A stretch of 64,000 nt of DNA from Gillisella vitis (GTDB lineage Bacteria > Pseudomonadota > Alphaproteobacteria > Rhizobiales > Rhizobiaceae), in contig NZ_JACHLU010000003.1 in the NCBI RefSeq assembly GCF_014204625.1, positions 1-64,000 of the forward strand. Reading direction: 5' to 3'. The position numbers were made by a program, and so were the translations under genes. The notes below the pieces were generated by a model. It saw only the letters and a program-made list of their open reading frames with translations. It was not told the DNA's origin and did no database searches. Below are positions 8,110 through 17,728 of this stretch, piece by piece (positions within the stretch are counted from its first letter, which is position 1; every line of letters begins with the position of its first letter).

Positions 8110-10050
8110 GTGAAACATATATCGATCATCGGCAAATTTCTCATCATTATGGCGTGTTTCGGGGTGTTTTCCCTTGGTATGGCGCTCTACTCCGGGCAGC
8201 AGATGACCAGCATTGATGATAGCTACAGCGGGCTTTTGAACGAGGAGTCAACGGCAGCATTGTATCTTGCACGTTCCAATCGCAGCCTTCAGGCGGCGCG
8301 TGCCTCCATTGGTGATCTGATGATGTCCCGATCAGACGAGACGAATCAAAAGGCGCTGGCTGAGCTGAAAGCCGCCACGCAGAGCTTCTCGACATTCATG
8401 GATCGGGCCATTGCGGCCATGCCGTTGCGCTCTGAAATCTCCCAGATCAAAGCTGAAGGTCTCAAGATCATATCCGAGACCTGTGGACCGGCGGTTGCTG
8501 CCGGAGCTGCGGCTACAGACGAGCAGGCGGTGACAGCCTCGCAACGGCTGTTTCTTGAACAGTGTCAGCCGGTCTTTTCTGTCATTGCGCCGAAATTTAC
8601 GGCTTTGACCACTGAGATTGTTGATGCGGCTGCAAAAGAAAGCGACAATCTTTCAGAGCAAACCCATACTTCAGTTATACTGACGCTTGCAGCTGTTGCT
8701 ATCGGTATGTTTGCAGTGCTGGTTTTTGGTTTTGTTGCCATCCGTTCGTGGCTCGTCAAGCCCATTCAACAAATGTCTGAGACCATGAATGTTCTGGCCA
8801 ACGGCAATCTGAATGCAGAGGTGTCAGGAACCGACCGCCGTGATGAGGTTGGTACCATGGCCAAGGCCGTGCAGGTGTTCAAGGACAATGGTTTGCGTGC
8901 GCGCGAACTGGAGCGTGAAGCTGAATCCACGCGTACAGCCAGTGAGGCTGAGCGCGCCCGTGCGGCTGCGGCAGACCGGCAACGGGCCGAAGATATGGCG
9001 CAAGCCACATCAGGACTGGCAGACGGTCTCAAGCATTTGTCCAGCGGCGATTTGACTTTCAGGCTGAACCAGCAGTTTGCCAGTGACTTTGAATCGCTTC
9101 GCTCCGATTTCAATGCTGCCGTCAGCCAGCTTGCTGAGAGCCTGCGTTCTGTTTCCGATGCAACCGGATCAATTGATAGTGGTGCCCGGGAAATCAGCCA
9201 GAGTGCCGAGGATCTTTCCAAGCGCACGGAGCAGCAGGCTGCCTCTCTGGAAGAAACAGCCGCAGCACTCGATCAGATTACCACCAATGTTACCAACTCG
9301 TCCAAACGGACGGAAGAGGCGCGCCACATTGCCATGGAGGCCAATAAATCGGCACGTCATTCTGGTGAGGTTGTGTCCAAAGCCGTCACAGCCATGCAGC
9401 GTATCGAGCAATCTTCAAGTCAGATTTCCAATATCATTGGGGTGATTGATGAGATTGCATTCCAGACCAACCTTCTGGCCTTGAACGCCGGTGTCGAAGC
9501 GGCCCGTGCGGGTGAGGCAGGCAAGGGTTTTGCCGTGGTGGCGCAAGAAGTGCGTGAACTGGCCCAACGCTCTGCCCAGGCGGCGAAAGAGATCAAGGAT
9601 CTGATTCGTAATTCGGGAGAAGAGGTCAGCGCCGGTGTGAAGCTCGTGCAGGAAACTGGCGATGCGCTGAAGCATATCGAAGAGCAGGTTGTGGTTATCA
9701 ATAGCCAGCTTGATGCGATTGCAACCTCTGCCAAGGAACAGTCTGTGGGTCTCGCTGAAGTCAACACAGCCGTCAACCAGATGGATCAGGTGACCCAGCA
9801 GAATGCCGCCATGGTGGAAGAATCAACCGCCGCCAGCGCCGCACTGGCAGGAGAGGTGAAGCGCCTGCGCGACATCATCTCGGAGTTCCGGGTTGGAGGT
9901 TCCATGGGCGAGGTCGCGCACCGCAGACCAGAACCCGCCAAAGTTGATCATAAACCCGTCGCCTCCCCCGCCCGCCGCATGATGGCCAAAGTGGCCAGCG
10001 CCGTCGGCCTTGGTGGCGGAGCGGCAGCCGAAAGCTGGCAAGAGTTCTGA
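8110..10050 (+). CDS. Methyl-accepting chemotaxis protein
   Basis: A 646-residue chemoreceptor of classic layout: membrane helix 1 at about 8-30, a periplasmic four-helix-bundle-type sensor to about 190, membrane helix 2 at about 192-215, HAMP at about 216-270, then the cytoplasmic coiled-coil signalling domain. The hairpin tip that contacts CheA and CheW reads [20 protein letters not shown]. The last five residues, SWQEF, match the xWxxF pentapeptide that docks CheR and CheB, so it should be a high-abundance type receptor able to recruit its own methylation enzymes. The start is GTG with GGGAG 7 bases upstream. Monocistronic, closed by the terminator at 10069. The ligand is unknown. Confidence 0.92.
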   Translation: MKHISIIGKFLIIMACFGVFSLGMALYSGQQMTSIDDSYSGLLNEESTAALYLARSNRSLQAARASIGDLMMSRSDETNQKALAELKAATQSFSTFMDRAIAAMPLRSEISQIKAEGLKIISETCGPAVAAGAAATDEQAVTASQRLFLEQCQPVFSVIAPKFTALTTEIVDAAAKESDNLSEQTHTSVILTLAAVAIGMFAVLVFGFVAIRSWLVKPIQQMSETMNVLANGNLNAEVSGTDRRDEVGTMAKAVQVFKDNGLRARELEREAESTRTASEAERARAAAADRQRAEDMAQATSGLADGLKHLSSGDLTFRLNQQFASDFESLRSDFNAAVSQLAESLRSVSDATGSIDSGAREISQSAEDLSKRTEQQAASLEETAAALDQITTNVTNSSKRTEEARHIAMEANKSARHSGEVVSKAVTAMQRIEQSSSQISNIIGVIDEIAFQTNLLALNAGVEAARAGEAGKGFAVVAQEVRELAQRSAQAAKEIKDLIRNSGEEVSAGVKLVQETGDALKHIEEQVVVINSQLDAIATSAKEQSVGLAEVNTAVNQMDQVTQQNAAMVEESTAASAALAGEVKRLRDIISEFRVGGSMGEVAHRRPEPAKVDHKPVASPARRMMAKVASAVGLGGGAAAESWQEF

Positions 10051-10068
10051 TCAAAAAAGAGATGAAGA

Positions 10069-10097
10069 AAAAGACCCGGTTATCAACCGGGTCTTTT
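10069..10097. terminator. Bidirectional intrinsic terminator
   Basis: A 13-bp perfect stem (10069-10081 with 10085-10097), loop of three bases, A run on the left and T run on the right. It separates the convergent chemoreceptor and ABC-F genes and can serve both. Confidence 0.9.
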
Positions 10098-10113
10098 GCC
10101 GTCGGGTTGTCAG

Positions 10114-11628
10114 TCATTCATGATGCACAAAAAAATCGTCCGGACTTTCCACCTCGACAATCCGTTTGCGCTCAATAATCCAGAACCGATTGCCCACTGC
10201 CCGCACAAAGCTGCGGTCATGGGATACCAGCAGGCAACTGGCCTGATGGGCCATCAACTCCGTCTCTAATGCCTCCTGCCCCTCAATATCCAGATGGTTG
10301 GTCGGCTCATCCAGCAGGTAGAAATTGGGGTTGGCAAGCCGCAAGACCAGCATGGCAAGGCGGGCCTTTTGCCCGCCCGACAAACGCTCCACCGGGCGGG
10401 CCTGCATATCCAGCGACATGCCCGCTCCCGCCAGCAAGCTTCTCGCCCTTTGGTCTCCAATGTCGAACCGCGAGATGATCGTTTCCATCGGTGTGTGGCG
10501 ACCTTTGAGATCAGCCAGCGCCTGATCACTATAGCCCAGCACCAGCGAGGGCGTTGCCTTGATGGCAGAGGATACTTCTGGCGTGGCAATCGCCTTGCGG
10601 ATCAGGCTGATCAGCCGGGATTTCCCCGCCCCATTCGGCCCAAGCAGCACAATGCGGTCCCCTTGGCAGAGGAATTGCTGACCAGTGCGAAACAGCAAAG
10701 TGCCATCCGGCGTAGACACATCAGCATTGTCCAGCGTGATCAAAACCTTGGCATGGGTGCCACGGTTGGCAAGCCTGATGGCCCCGGCAGATCGCTCCAG
10801 ATGGGCAGGCTTGGCCGCCTCTTCCAGCTTCTCGGCCCGTTCTTTCAATTGCTTGGTTTTGACCACCAAAAGATCGCTACCGGAATTGATGCCAATGTTT
10901 TTCAGCTTCGCTGCCTGCCTGCGCAATTGCTCTGCCGTTTTAATATCCCGCTCAAAGCGGCGGGCGTCGCTCGCATCAAGCTGATCCAGCTCAATCCGCG
11001 CCCGCGTGTAAGGCAGAGAAAAGACCGGGCTGTTTTCTGCGCGCAAAAACAGCGTCTTGTTGGTGACGGCATCGAGAAAGGCGCGGTCATGGCTGGCGAC
11101 AATAACCGGCATATCGCGGGGCAGAGCCTTCAACCATGCTTCCAGCATGATAATTTTGCCGAGATCCAGATGGTTGGTTGGCTCATCCAGCATCAACACA
11201 TCCGGCTCAGTAACCCAGACGCGCGCCAGCAACATCAACCGCTGCCAGCCGCCACTGAGCGCTTTGACAGGCCTATGGCGCAGCTCCTCCGGAACATCCA
11301 GCGTTTCCAGCGCCACATCCACCCGCCAGCTCTCCATCTCGGCCTGCTCTTGGGACAGGGCGCTCAACACCGCATCATAAAAGGAAAGCTCCAGCAGATG
11401 GGGCGGCAGATTTTGCTCGACAGTGCCGATCGTTAATCCGCGGGCTTTGGTGATGTCACCTTCGCTTGGCTCTAACGTGCCAGCAAGGCATCGCAACAGG
11501 GTGGATTTGCCGCGCCCATTGGCAGCCACAAGACCAATCCTGTCGCCAGAATTAACTGTGAGATTGAGCTTCGAAAAAAGGGGATGCGACAGCACAACGC
11601 CGACATCACGAAGATTGATAAGGGACAT
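10114..11628 (-). CDS. ABC-F family ATPase
   Basis: A 504-residue soluble protein with two ABC cassettes and no membrane part. Walker A motifs read ANGRGKS and GPNGAGKS; signatures read LSGGWQRLMLLARVW and LSGGQKARLAML; both cassettes have LDEPTNHLD. The charged linker between them (SDARRFERDIKTAEQLRRQ to KQLKERAEKLEEAAK) is the P-site tRNA interaction motif region of ABC-F factors. Such proteins act on ribosomes, in translation rescue or antibiotic protection, rather than in transport. The ATG at 11628 is chosen because it opens at MSLINLRDV with GAGG upstream; the frame is open further. It is not a clear orthologue of EttA or Uup, so the specific role is open. Confidence 0.88.
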   Translation of the reverse strand: MSLINLRDVGVVLSHPLFSKLNLTVNSGDRIGLVAANGRGKSTLLRCLAGTLEPSEGDITKARGLTIGTVEQNLPPHLLELSFYDAVLSALSQEQAEMESWRVDVALETLDVPEELRHRPVKALSGGWQRLMLLARVWVTEPDVLMLDEPTNHLDLGKIIMLEAWLKALPRDMPVIVASHDRAFLDAVTNKTLFLRAENSPVFSLPYTRARIELDQLDASDARRFERDIKTAEQLRRQAAKLKNIGINSGSDLLVVKTKQLKERAEKLEEAAKPAHLERSAGAIRLANRGTHAKVLITLDNADVSTPDGTLLFRTGQQFLCQGDRIVLLGPNGAGKSRLISLIRKAIATPEVSSAIKATPSLVLGYSDQALADLKGRHTPMETIISRFDIGDQRARSLLAGAGMSLDMQARPVERLSGGQKARLAMLVLRLANPNFYLLDEPTNHLDIEGQEALETELMAHQASCLLVSHDRSFVRAVGNRFWIIERKRIVEVESPDDFFVHHE

Positions 11629-11975
11629 GGGAAACCTCTGGTCCATTCCGCAAGCGTGACCGGATGGGGCCTCAGCCACCATCAAGAAGCCATCACTGCG
11701 GTGAAAACATATTGGCAGACGCAACAAGTCGTTAACTTAAGCGCCGCCGCCACAAAGGGCAGACCAGAAACGGATTTTGGTCAGCCCTGCAAACGCATTT
11801 GCAGGGCGTTGACGGGGCCACGTTGCCGGTAGAACCGGAAATAGAAATTTTTCACGTGACCCTCCTTTCTCTTTCAATTCATTGGTGCAAAATACACCGT
11901 ATGGGCAAAAGTGCCAAGGCAAAAAACTGTACCCTGCCGGGTGCTCTCTCGCCCACGGCAGGTCTCAAGTTTCAA
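11629..11975. other. Intergenic stretch, no gene seen
   Basis: About 350 bases between the tandem minus-strand genes lepA and the ABC-F ATPase. No protein signature in either strand. It contains a short inverted pair around 11786-11808 (GCAAACGCATTTGC) of unknown meaning. It should hold the ABC-F promoter. Confidence 0.5.
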
Positions 11976-13799
11976 TCATTCATCACTCATTTTCAGAGCG
12001 GCAATAAAGGCTTCCTGCGGAATTTCGACCTTGCCGAACTGGCGCATCCGCTTTTTACCGGCCTTCTGCTTGTCCAGCAGCTTGCGTTTACGGCTGGCGT
12101 CGCCACCATAGCACTTTGCGGTTACGTCTTTGCGCAGCGCCGAGATGGTTTCGCGGGCAATGACGTTGCTGCCGATGGCGGCCTGAATCGGGATTTTGAA
12201 CATATGCTTGGGGATCAGATCCTTAAGCTTTTCGCACATGTCGCGGCCGCGTTTTTCGGCAGCCATGCGGTGAACCATCATGGAGAGCGCATCCACCGGC
12301 TCACCGTTGACGAGGATCGACATTTTTACCAGATTGCCTTCGCGGTGACCATCCAGATGGTAATCGAACGAGGCATAGCCCTTTGAGATCGACTTCAGAC
12401 GGTCGTAGAAATCGAACACCACTTCATTGAGCGGCAGCTCATAGGTCAGCATGGCGCGCTTGCCAACATAGGTCAGCTCGGTCTGAATGCCGCGACGGTC
12501 CTGACACAGTTTCAAAATACCGCCCAGATAATCATCCGGCGTCAGAATCGTTGCCTTGATCCAAGGCTCATGGATTTCGGAAATCCGCACCGGATCAGGC
12601 ATATCCGCCGGATTGTGCAGCTCCTTCTCCGTGCCGTCGGTCATGAACATTTTGTAGACGACTGACGGGGCAGTTGCGATCAGATCGAGGTCAAACTCTC
12701 GCTCCAGCCGCTCCTGAATGATTTCCAGATGCAGAAGACCGAGGAAGCCGCAACGGAAGCCGAAGCCAAGGGCTGCCGAGCTTTCCATTTCAAACGAGAA
12801 CGACGCATCGTTGAGGCGCAGCTTGCCCATGGCCGAGCGCAGATCTTCAAAATCGGCTGCATCGACCGGGAAGAGGCCGCAGAACACCACCGGCTGGGCG
12901 GGCTTGAAGCCGGGCAGCATGGTGGCGGTTGGGCGCTTGTCTTCGGTGATCGTATCACCCACGCGGGTGTCGGCCACTTCCTTGATGGAGCCGGTGAAAA
13001 AGCCGATTTCGCCCGGTCCAAGGCTGTCCACAGCCAGCATTTTCGGGGTCAGAACGCCCACGCGCTCCACCTGGTATTTGGCGTCCGTGCCCATCATGCG
13101 GATGGTCTGGCCCTTGGTCAGCACGCCGTCAATGACGCGCACAAGAACCATAACGCCCAGATAGGTGTCGTACCAGCTATCGACCAGCAGCGCCTTGAGC
13201 GGGCCTTTGTCGCCAAGCTCGCTCTTGGGTGCTGGCAATTGCTTGACGATGGCTTCCAGCACATCAGGAATGCCAAGGCCGGTCTTGGCCGAAATCAGCA
13301 CCGCTTCGGATGCATCAATGCCAATGACTTCCTCGATCTGTTCCTTGATCCGCTCTGGCTCGGCGGCGGGCAGGTCGATCTTGTTGAGAACGGTGACGAT
13401 CTCGTGGTTGTTGTCGATGGCCTGATAAACATTGGCCAGCGTCTGGGCTTCCACCCCTTGAGAGGCATCCACCACCAGCAGCGAGCCTTCGCAAGCCGAC
13501 AGCGAGCGTGACACTTCATAGGCAAAGTCGACGTGGCCGGGGGTGTCGATCAGGTTCAACACATAGGTTTCGCCATCATTGGCCTTATAGTGCAGACGCA
13601 CCGTCTGGGCCTTGATGGTAATGCCGCGCTCGCGCTCGATGTCCATGCTGTCGAGCACCTGCTCCGACATATCGCGCTCTGCCAATCCGCCTGTGGATTG
13701 AATCAGGCGGTCGGCCAGCGTCGATTTGCCGTGGTCGATGTGGGCCACGATCGAGAAGTTGCGGATATGGTCGAGAGGGGTGCGGTTATCTGTGCTCAT
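11976..13799 (-). CDS. lepA: Elongation factor 4 (LepA)
   Basis: A 607-residue translational GTPase of standard LepA length. G1 reads AHIDHGKS, G3 DTPGHVDF and G4 [10 protein letters not shown]. LepA hallmarks follow: SARTG-type effector text [17 protein letters not shown], the domain III segment [23 protein letters not shown], and the LepA-specific C-terminal domain ending [24 protein letters not shown]4 remodels ribosomes stalled or mis-translocated under ionic stress and helps 30S maturation. The ATG start leads straight into the conserved [15 protein letters not shown]. Confidence 0.97.
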   Translation of the reverse strand: MSTDNRTPLDHIRNFSIVAHIDHGKSTLADRLIQSTGGLAERDMSEQVLDSMDIERERGITIKAQTVRLHYKANDGETYVLNLIDTPGHVDFAYEVSRSLSACEGSLLVVDASQGVEAQTLANVYQAIDNNHEIVTVLNKIDLPAAEPERIKEQIEEVIGIDASEAVLISAKTGLGIPDVLEAIVKQLPAPKSELGDKGPLKALLVDSWYDTYLGVMVLVRVIDGVLTKGQTIRMMGTDAKYQVERVGVLTPKMLAVDSLGPGEIGFFTGSIKEVADTRVGDTITEDKRPTATMLPGFKPAQPVVFCGLFPVDAADFEDLRSAMGKLRLNDASFSFEMESSAALGFGFRCGFLGLLHLEIIQERLEREFDLDLIATAPSVVYKMFMTDGTEKELHNPADMPDPVRISEIHEPWIKATILTPDDYLGGILKLCQDRRGIQTELTYVGKRAMLTYELPLNEVVFDFYDRLKSISKGYASFDYHLDGHREGNLVKMSILVNGEPVDALSMMVHRMAAEKRGRDMCEKLKDLIPKHMFKIPIQAAIGSNVIARETISALRKDVTAKCYGGDASRKRKLLDKQKAGKKRMRQFGKVEIPQEAFIAALKMSDE

Positions 13800-13942
13800 A
13801 GGGTCCGCATATAGAGCATTTCCGGGAAAAGTGTGAAGCGGTTTTCAGCGTTAAAATGCGAAAATCGGAAAGTAATTGCGCCCCGCATGGCGCTACACGA
13901 AAATGCGGGGCTTTTAAGCTGATTTTTCACAACCGATTGGCG

Positions 13943-14929
13943 TCAGCCCTGCGGCAGCGGGTATCCATCCTCGCCAAGACCCGTGGCAACCACCGAGACG
14001 CGGAACGTGCCATCGAGTTCCTTGTCGAAGATCGCGCCCACCACAATGTCGGCCTCGTCATAGACTTCATCGCGGATACGGGTTGCGGCTTCATCCACTT
14101 CAAACAGCGTCATATCCATGCCGCCGGAGATGGAAATCAGCACGCCCTTGGCACCGCGCATGGAGACTTCATCCAGCAGCGGATTGGCAATGGCGGCTTC
14201 GGCGGCCTTGATGGCGCGGCCATCGCCGGTGGATTCGCCCGTGCCCATCATGGCGCGGCCCATGCCCTTCATGACGGATTTCACGTCAGCGAAGTCAAGG
14301 TTGATCAGACCTTCCTTGACGATCAGATCGGTAATGCAGGAGACGCCCGAGAACAGAACCCGGTCGGCAATCACAAAGGCATCGGCAAAGGTGGTCTTGG
14401 CATCGGCAATGCGAAACAGGTTTTGATTCGGAATGACAATCACGGTGTCGGTGGCTTCGCGCAGGCGCTCAATGCCCTCTTCGGCAGATTGCATCCGGCG
14501 GCGGCCTTCAAAGCTGAATGGCTTGGTGACAACGCCAACGGTCAGAATGCCTGCATCGCGGGCAGCCCGCGCAATCACCGGGGCGGCCCCAGTGCCGGTG
14601 CCGCCACCCATGCCAGCGGTGACAAAGCACATATGCGTGCCTGCGAGGTGATCCATCACCTCATGCAAGGTTTCTTCAGCGGCCATGCGGCCGGTTTCCG
14701 GGATAGAGCCTGCGCCAAGCCCTTGCGTCATTTCAGCGCCAAGCTGAATGAGGCGAGGGGCCTTGGACATGGCCAGCGCCTGGGCGTCAGTGTTGGCGGC
14801 AATAAAATCCACCCCCTGCAAGCCCTCGGTGATCATGTTGTTGACGGCATTGCCACCGCCGCCGCCAACGCCGATCACGGTAATCTTCGGCCGCATTTCT
14901 TCTATTTGCGGTTTTCTGATTTCGATCAC
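13943..14929 (-). CDS. ftsZ2: FtsZ2, truncated FtsZ paralogue
   Basis: A 328-residue tubulin-like GTPase. The GTP-binding glycine loop [10 protein letters not shown] and the T7 catalytic loop NLDFADV are intact, so polymerisation and hydrolysis are plausible. The protein stops right after the core ([15 protein letters not shown]); the long linker and the conserved C-terminal peptide that binds FtsA and ZapA-type partners are missing. This matches the shortened FtsZ2 described in Sinorhizobium meliloti. I place the start at the GTG at 14929, with AAGGAG 6 bases upstream; a longer frame to 14974 has no such site. Without a tail it cannot anchor by itself, so a regulatory or accessory role is inferred. 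Confidence 0.9.
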   Translation of the reverse strand: MIEIRKPQIEEMRPKITVIGVGGGGGNAVNNMITEGLQGVDFIAANTDAQALAMSKAPRLIQLGAEMTQGLGAGSIPETGRMAAEETLHEVMDHLAGTHMCFVTAGMGGGTGTGAAPVIARAARDAGILTVGVVTKPFSFEGRRRMQSAEEGIERLREATDTVIVIPNQNLFRIADAKTTFADAFVIADRVLFSGVSCITDLIVKEGLINLDFADVKSVMKGMGRAMMGTGESTGDGRAIKAAEAAIANPLLDEVSMRGAKGVLISISGGMDMTLFEVDEAATRIRDEVYDEADIVVGAIFDKELDGTFRVSVVATGLGEDGYPLPQG

Positions 14930-15117
14930 GTTTGTCTCCTTGGGTCTGGGCGCCGGCAAATCACCACTGCGCACGAATCACACACTCTCTTGGCACGGGA
15001 AAAAGGCCGGGAGTTGGGCGACATGCAAGAGGCTTGTTGATGAAACATCATTTTCCTTGAGCGAGGATGACCTGAATCACGATTGACTCTACTAAATGAT
15101 GCTGTATTTCTCTTATC

Positions 15118-15687
15118 ATGGAAAATTTACACGACGATATGCATTCGGTCATTGCGGAACGGCTGAAGGCGCTTCGAACAGCCAAAAACCTGACGCTGGA
15201 TCAATTGGCAGAGCAATCCGGGGTCAGCCGCGCGATGATTTCGCGTATTGAACGGGCAGAAGCCAGCCCCACAGCCGCGCTGTTGGCGCGGCTGTGCTCG
15301 GCATTGGGGCAATCGCTCTCGGTGTTTTTTGCGCAGGCCGAACATGCCTCGCCGCTGAGCCGTCGCGCAAGCCAGCCGGTGTGGCAAGACCCGGAAACCG
15401 GCTATCGCCGACGTGCGGTCTCCGCCCCCGGTACAGGATCACGGGTGGATGTGGTTGAGGTGGAGTTTCCGCCCGGAGCCACGGTGCGCTTTGCGGCTCA
15501 GCCCGCCAGCCGCAATCAATGGCAACATGTCTGGCTGTTTGAAGGGCGCATGCAGATCACCGTGGGGCAGGCCGTGTATGGGCTGGAGCCAGGCGATTGC
15601 CTGCATATGAACATTGGCGATGTCCACGCCTTTCACAATCCGACACAAAACATAGCTCGCTATGGTGTTATTATCGATCTGGGCTGA
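15118..15687 (+). CDS. XRE-family regulator with C-terminal cupin
   Basis: A 189-residue transcription factor. Residues 8-70 form a helix-turn-helix (LTLDQLAEQSGVSRAMISRI) and residues 110-185 a small-ligand cupin barrel (VEFPPGA, HVWLFEGRMQITVG, GDCLHMNIGDVHAFHN). Such regulators usually sense a small metabolite and control a neighbouring gene; here the GNAT enzyme starts 12 bases downstream, so the pair is probably one operon under autoregulation. No ribosome site is visible before the ATG at 15118; a TTGACT at 15083 with TATTTC at 15105 would start transcription at about the ATG itself, so a leaderless message is possible. Confidence 0.85.
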   Translation: MENLHDDMHSVIAERLKALRTAKNLTLDQLAEQSGVSRAMISRIERAEASPTAALLARLCSALGQSLSVFFAQAEHASPLSRRASQPVWQDPETGYRRRAVSAPGTGSRVDVVEVEFPPGATVRFAAQPASRNQWQHVWLFEGRMQITVGQAVYGLEPGDCLHMNIGDVHAFHNPTQNIARYGVIIDLG

Positions 15688-15699
15688 CAGGAGAAAATT

Positions 15700-16236
15700 A
15701 TGACACAAATCCGCATGTTAACCGGCCTTCAAGCCCGCGACGCCATGGCCGACCTTTGTGAGATTCTCAGCGATTGCGTCAATGGCGGTGCATCGGTGGG
15801 GTTTATGCTGCCGTTTGATGTTGCAAACGCCAGACCGTTCTGGAGTGCCGTTGCAGATGCGGTTGAGGCGGGCGATGTGGTGCTTCTGGTGGCCGAACAC
15901 CAGAGCCGTATTCTTGGCACAGTGCAAGTGGGGCTAACGCAGCCACCCAACCAGCCCCATCGCGCCGATGTCAAAAAACTGCTGGTGCATCGTGCGGCCC
16001 GCGGATTGGGCCTGTCCCGGCTGTTGATGGCGGAGGCTGAAAAGCAGGCGGCCAAGGCTGGCAAGAGCCTGCTGGTGCTGGATACCGCCACGGGCGAGGT
16101 GGCGGAGACAATTTATGAGAAATTTGGCTGGACCAAAGCCGGTATCGTGCCAGATTATGCACTGTTTCCAGATGGCCGCTTTTGCCACACGTCAATTTTT
16201 TATAAACGTCTGGGCGAGCATGTGTGGGGAGAATAA
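15700..16236 (+). CDS. GNAT-family N-acetyltransferase
   Basis: A 178-residue acetyl-CoA-dependent acyltransferase. The CoA loop is seen as VHRAARGLGLSRLLM, preceded by the strand AEHQSRILGTVQVGL and followed by the C-terminal strand FGWTKAGIVPDYALFPDG. The substrate is unknown; tandem placement 12 bases behind an XRE-cupin regulator suggests a small amine or amino acid. The ribosome site ACAGGAG is well placed before the ATG. The last codons abut the SelW-like gene. Confidence 0.87.
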   Translation: MTQIRMLTGLQARDAMADLCEILSDCVNGGASVGFMLPFDVANARPFWSAVADAVEAGDVVLLVAEHQSRILGTVQVGLTQPPNQPHRADVKKLLVHRAARGLGLSRLLMAEAEKQAAKAGKSLLVLDTATGEVAETIYEKFGWTKAGIVPDYALFPDGRFCHTSIFYKRLGEHVWGE

Positions 16237-16241
16237 AGACC

Positions 16242-16547
16242 ATGACCGGTAAACCCAAAATCACGATTCTCTATTGTACCCAGTGCAACTGGCTTTTGCG
16301 GGCCGGATGGATGGCGCAGGAGCTGTTGCAAACCTTTGGCGACAGCCTTGGCGAGGTTGGGCTTATTCCCGGCACGGGCGGCAATTTTGAGGTGCGGGTC
16401 GATGGCGTGCTGATCTGGGAGCGCAAGCGCGATGGCGGCTTTCCCGGCCCCAAGGAGTTGAAGCAGCGGGTGCGGGATGTGATTGACCCGGAACGCGACC
16501 TTGGCCATGTCGATCGGGCGACCGGCACGGAAAAGGGCGAAGCCTGA
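16242..16547 (+). CDS. SelT/SelW/SelH-family (Rdx) thioredoxin-fold protein
   Basis: A 101-residue protein with the CTQC redox motif at the end of the first strand (ITILYCTQCNWLLRAGWMAQELL), and a GGNFEVRVDG beta strand followed by GFPGPKELKQRVRD, all diagnostic of the Rdx family. Selenocysteine of the animal members is replaced by Cys. The bacterial function is undefined, presumably thiol redox. The ATG at 16242 follows GGAGA; a GTG at 16224 would overlap the GNAT gene. It is the third gene of the XRE-GNAT group. Confidence 0.85.
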   Translation: MTGKPKITILYCTQCNWLLRAGWMAQELLQTFGDSLGEVGLIPGTGGNFEVRVDGVLIWERKRDGGFPGPKELKQRVRDVIDPERDLGHVDRATGTEKGEA

Positions 16548-16572
16548 GCCTCGCCCTCTTTTTTTCATGGAT

Positions 16573-17022
16573 TCAGCGAAACGGTGACTGGCATATCCGA
16601 TAACGGCCACCGGGGCCGATATAGCTGTTGCTGCTCGGATCATAGGATCTGTAGCGGTCCAGACACCAGCGAACATGGGCGTTCCAGCTGTTGCGCGGCG
16701 GTGGTGGTGGTGGTCTGCCATAGCCGGGTGGCGGGCCGGGGCGGTAGTAACCCGGCGGCGGTGGCGGTGGCGGTGGTCTGCCGTAGCCGGGTGGCGGGCC
16801 GGGGCGATAGTAACCCGGTGGTGGCGGTGGTGGTGGCGGGCGGCCGTAATCTGGCCGGTCATAGCAGCCGAAATTGTCGCAGACGTAACGAACGTCCTGA
16901 ACCATCGATGCTCCACCCACAGATGGAGCCGCTGCAAAGGGCATAGTGGCGGATGCTGCCTGCGGCAAACCGCCAGCAACCATCAGCGCAACCCCGACCA
17001 GGGCCTTGCGGAAAAATGGCAT
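16573..17022 (-). CDS. Secreted proline-rich BA14K-family protein
   Basis: A 149-residue exported protein. The signal peptide runs to about residue 25 (PQAASA). The middle (58-108) is low-complexity Pro/Gly/Tyr with two copies of a 21-residue repeat (RPPPPPPPPGYYRPGPPPGYG type), matching a 63-bp DNA repeat. The C-terminus NAHVRWCLDRYRSYDPSSNS with a final GRYRIC is the BA14K motif, named after the Brucella lectin-like immunoreactive protein. The proline tract probably spans the envelope and presents the BA14K head. The role in this organism is unknown. The upstream 17023-17343 has no gene. Confidence 0.82.
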   Translation of the reverse strand: MPFFRKALVGVALMVAGGLPQAASATMPFAAAPSVGGASMVQDVRYVCDNFGCYDRPDYGRPPPPPPPPGYYRPGPPPGYGRPPPPPPPPGYYRPGPPPGYGRPPPPPPRNSWNAHVRWCLDRYRSYDPSSNSYIGPGGRYRICQSPFR

Positions 17023-17343
17023 TGAGAGTCTCCTCGAAAAATCCGGATGAACCGGACCATGTTTATGCTTGACCGTCGCCGATTCGCCTGGAGCATGAAC
17101 GAAGTGATGCGTCAGGGCACTCGTGCGCAGTCAAAACCTCGCGCATGGTGGTTGCCACGGCAGGTATCAAATATATTAGGGCTTGCTTCTGACGCTGTCA
17201 GCATTTTTCTTTGTGGCAATGAAATCAAATATTTCCAGTGGTAATTCAAAGGTATGGCGCAATGTTGATTTTGGTTTGTCCAAACGTGCGTGCCGGGCGG
17301 CAAAAAAAACGCACAGCCTGACATGAAAAGTTCAAAAACCGTG

Positions 17344-17371
17344 TTGACAGAGGCCGCCTGGGCGACTAAAT
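17344..17371 (+). promoter_or_regulatory. Promoter of tRNA-Leu
   Basis: TTGACA at 17344-17349 and CTAAAT at 17366-17371 are separated by 16 bases and lie 11 bases before the tRNA 5' end, as expected for a strong housekeeping promoter. Confidence 0.65.
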
Positions 17372-17382
17372 CCCTCGTCAAC

Positions 17383-17469
17383 GCCCAGATGGCGGAATTG
17401 GTAGACGCGCCAGCTTCAGGTGCTGGTACTCGCAAGGGTGTGGAGGTTCGAGTCCTCTTCTGGGCACCA
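17383..17469 (+). tRNA. tRNA-Leu (CAG)
   Basis: An 87-base class II tRNA. The acceptor stem GCCCAGA pairs with TCTGGGC (17459-17465), followed by discriminator A and an encoded CCA. The anticodon loop TTCAGGT gives CAG, reading CUG. It has a long variable arm and the T-loop GGTTCGAGTCC. A terminator follows at 17523. Confidence 0.96.
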
Positions 17470-17522
17470 ATTCCTTAATCAAGTCAATGACTTGATTTAA
17501 GAATGCCAAAACTGACTACCAC

Positions 17523-17551
17523 AAAAAAGCCCGGTTTTACCGGGCTTTTTT
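17523..17551 (+). terminator. Intrinsic terminator after tRNA-Leu
   Basis: A 12-bp stem (17523-17534 with 17540-17551) made of AAAAAAGCCCGG and its complement, ending in six T. A weaker palindrome at 17477-17497 lies just after the tRNA. Confidence 0.88.
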
Positions 17552-17728
17552 GTTGCCCGAAAAGCCCTGAAAAGCGGTTGGCATGTCTTCTCCCGCATTG
17601 TTGTTGTTCAGCAGGCCAAGTCGCTGCCTGTTGGTTGCTGTCCGCTCACAAAACATGCTAGAATGAGAACAAATCAGAAACTAATTCGTGTCATGTGTGA
17701 CAACACAGATCAGGCTCGAAGGAATGCC

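Noticed and set aside
12729..13511. 260-codon plus-strand frame opposite lepA
   Set aside because: His/Gly/Ala-rich antisense translation of a conserved gene; same for 13856-15040 opposite ftsZ2 and 22127-23371 opposite cpaF.
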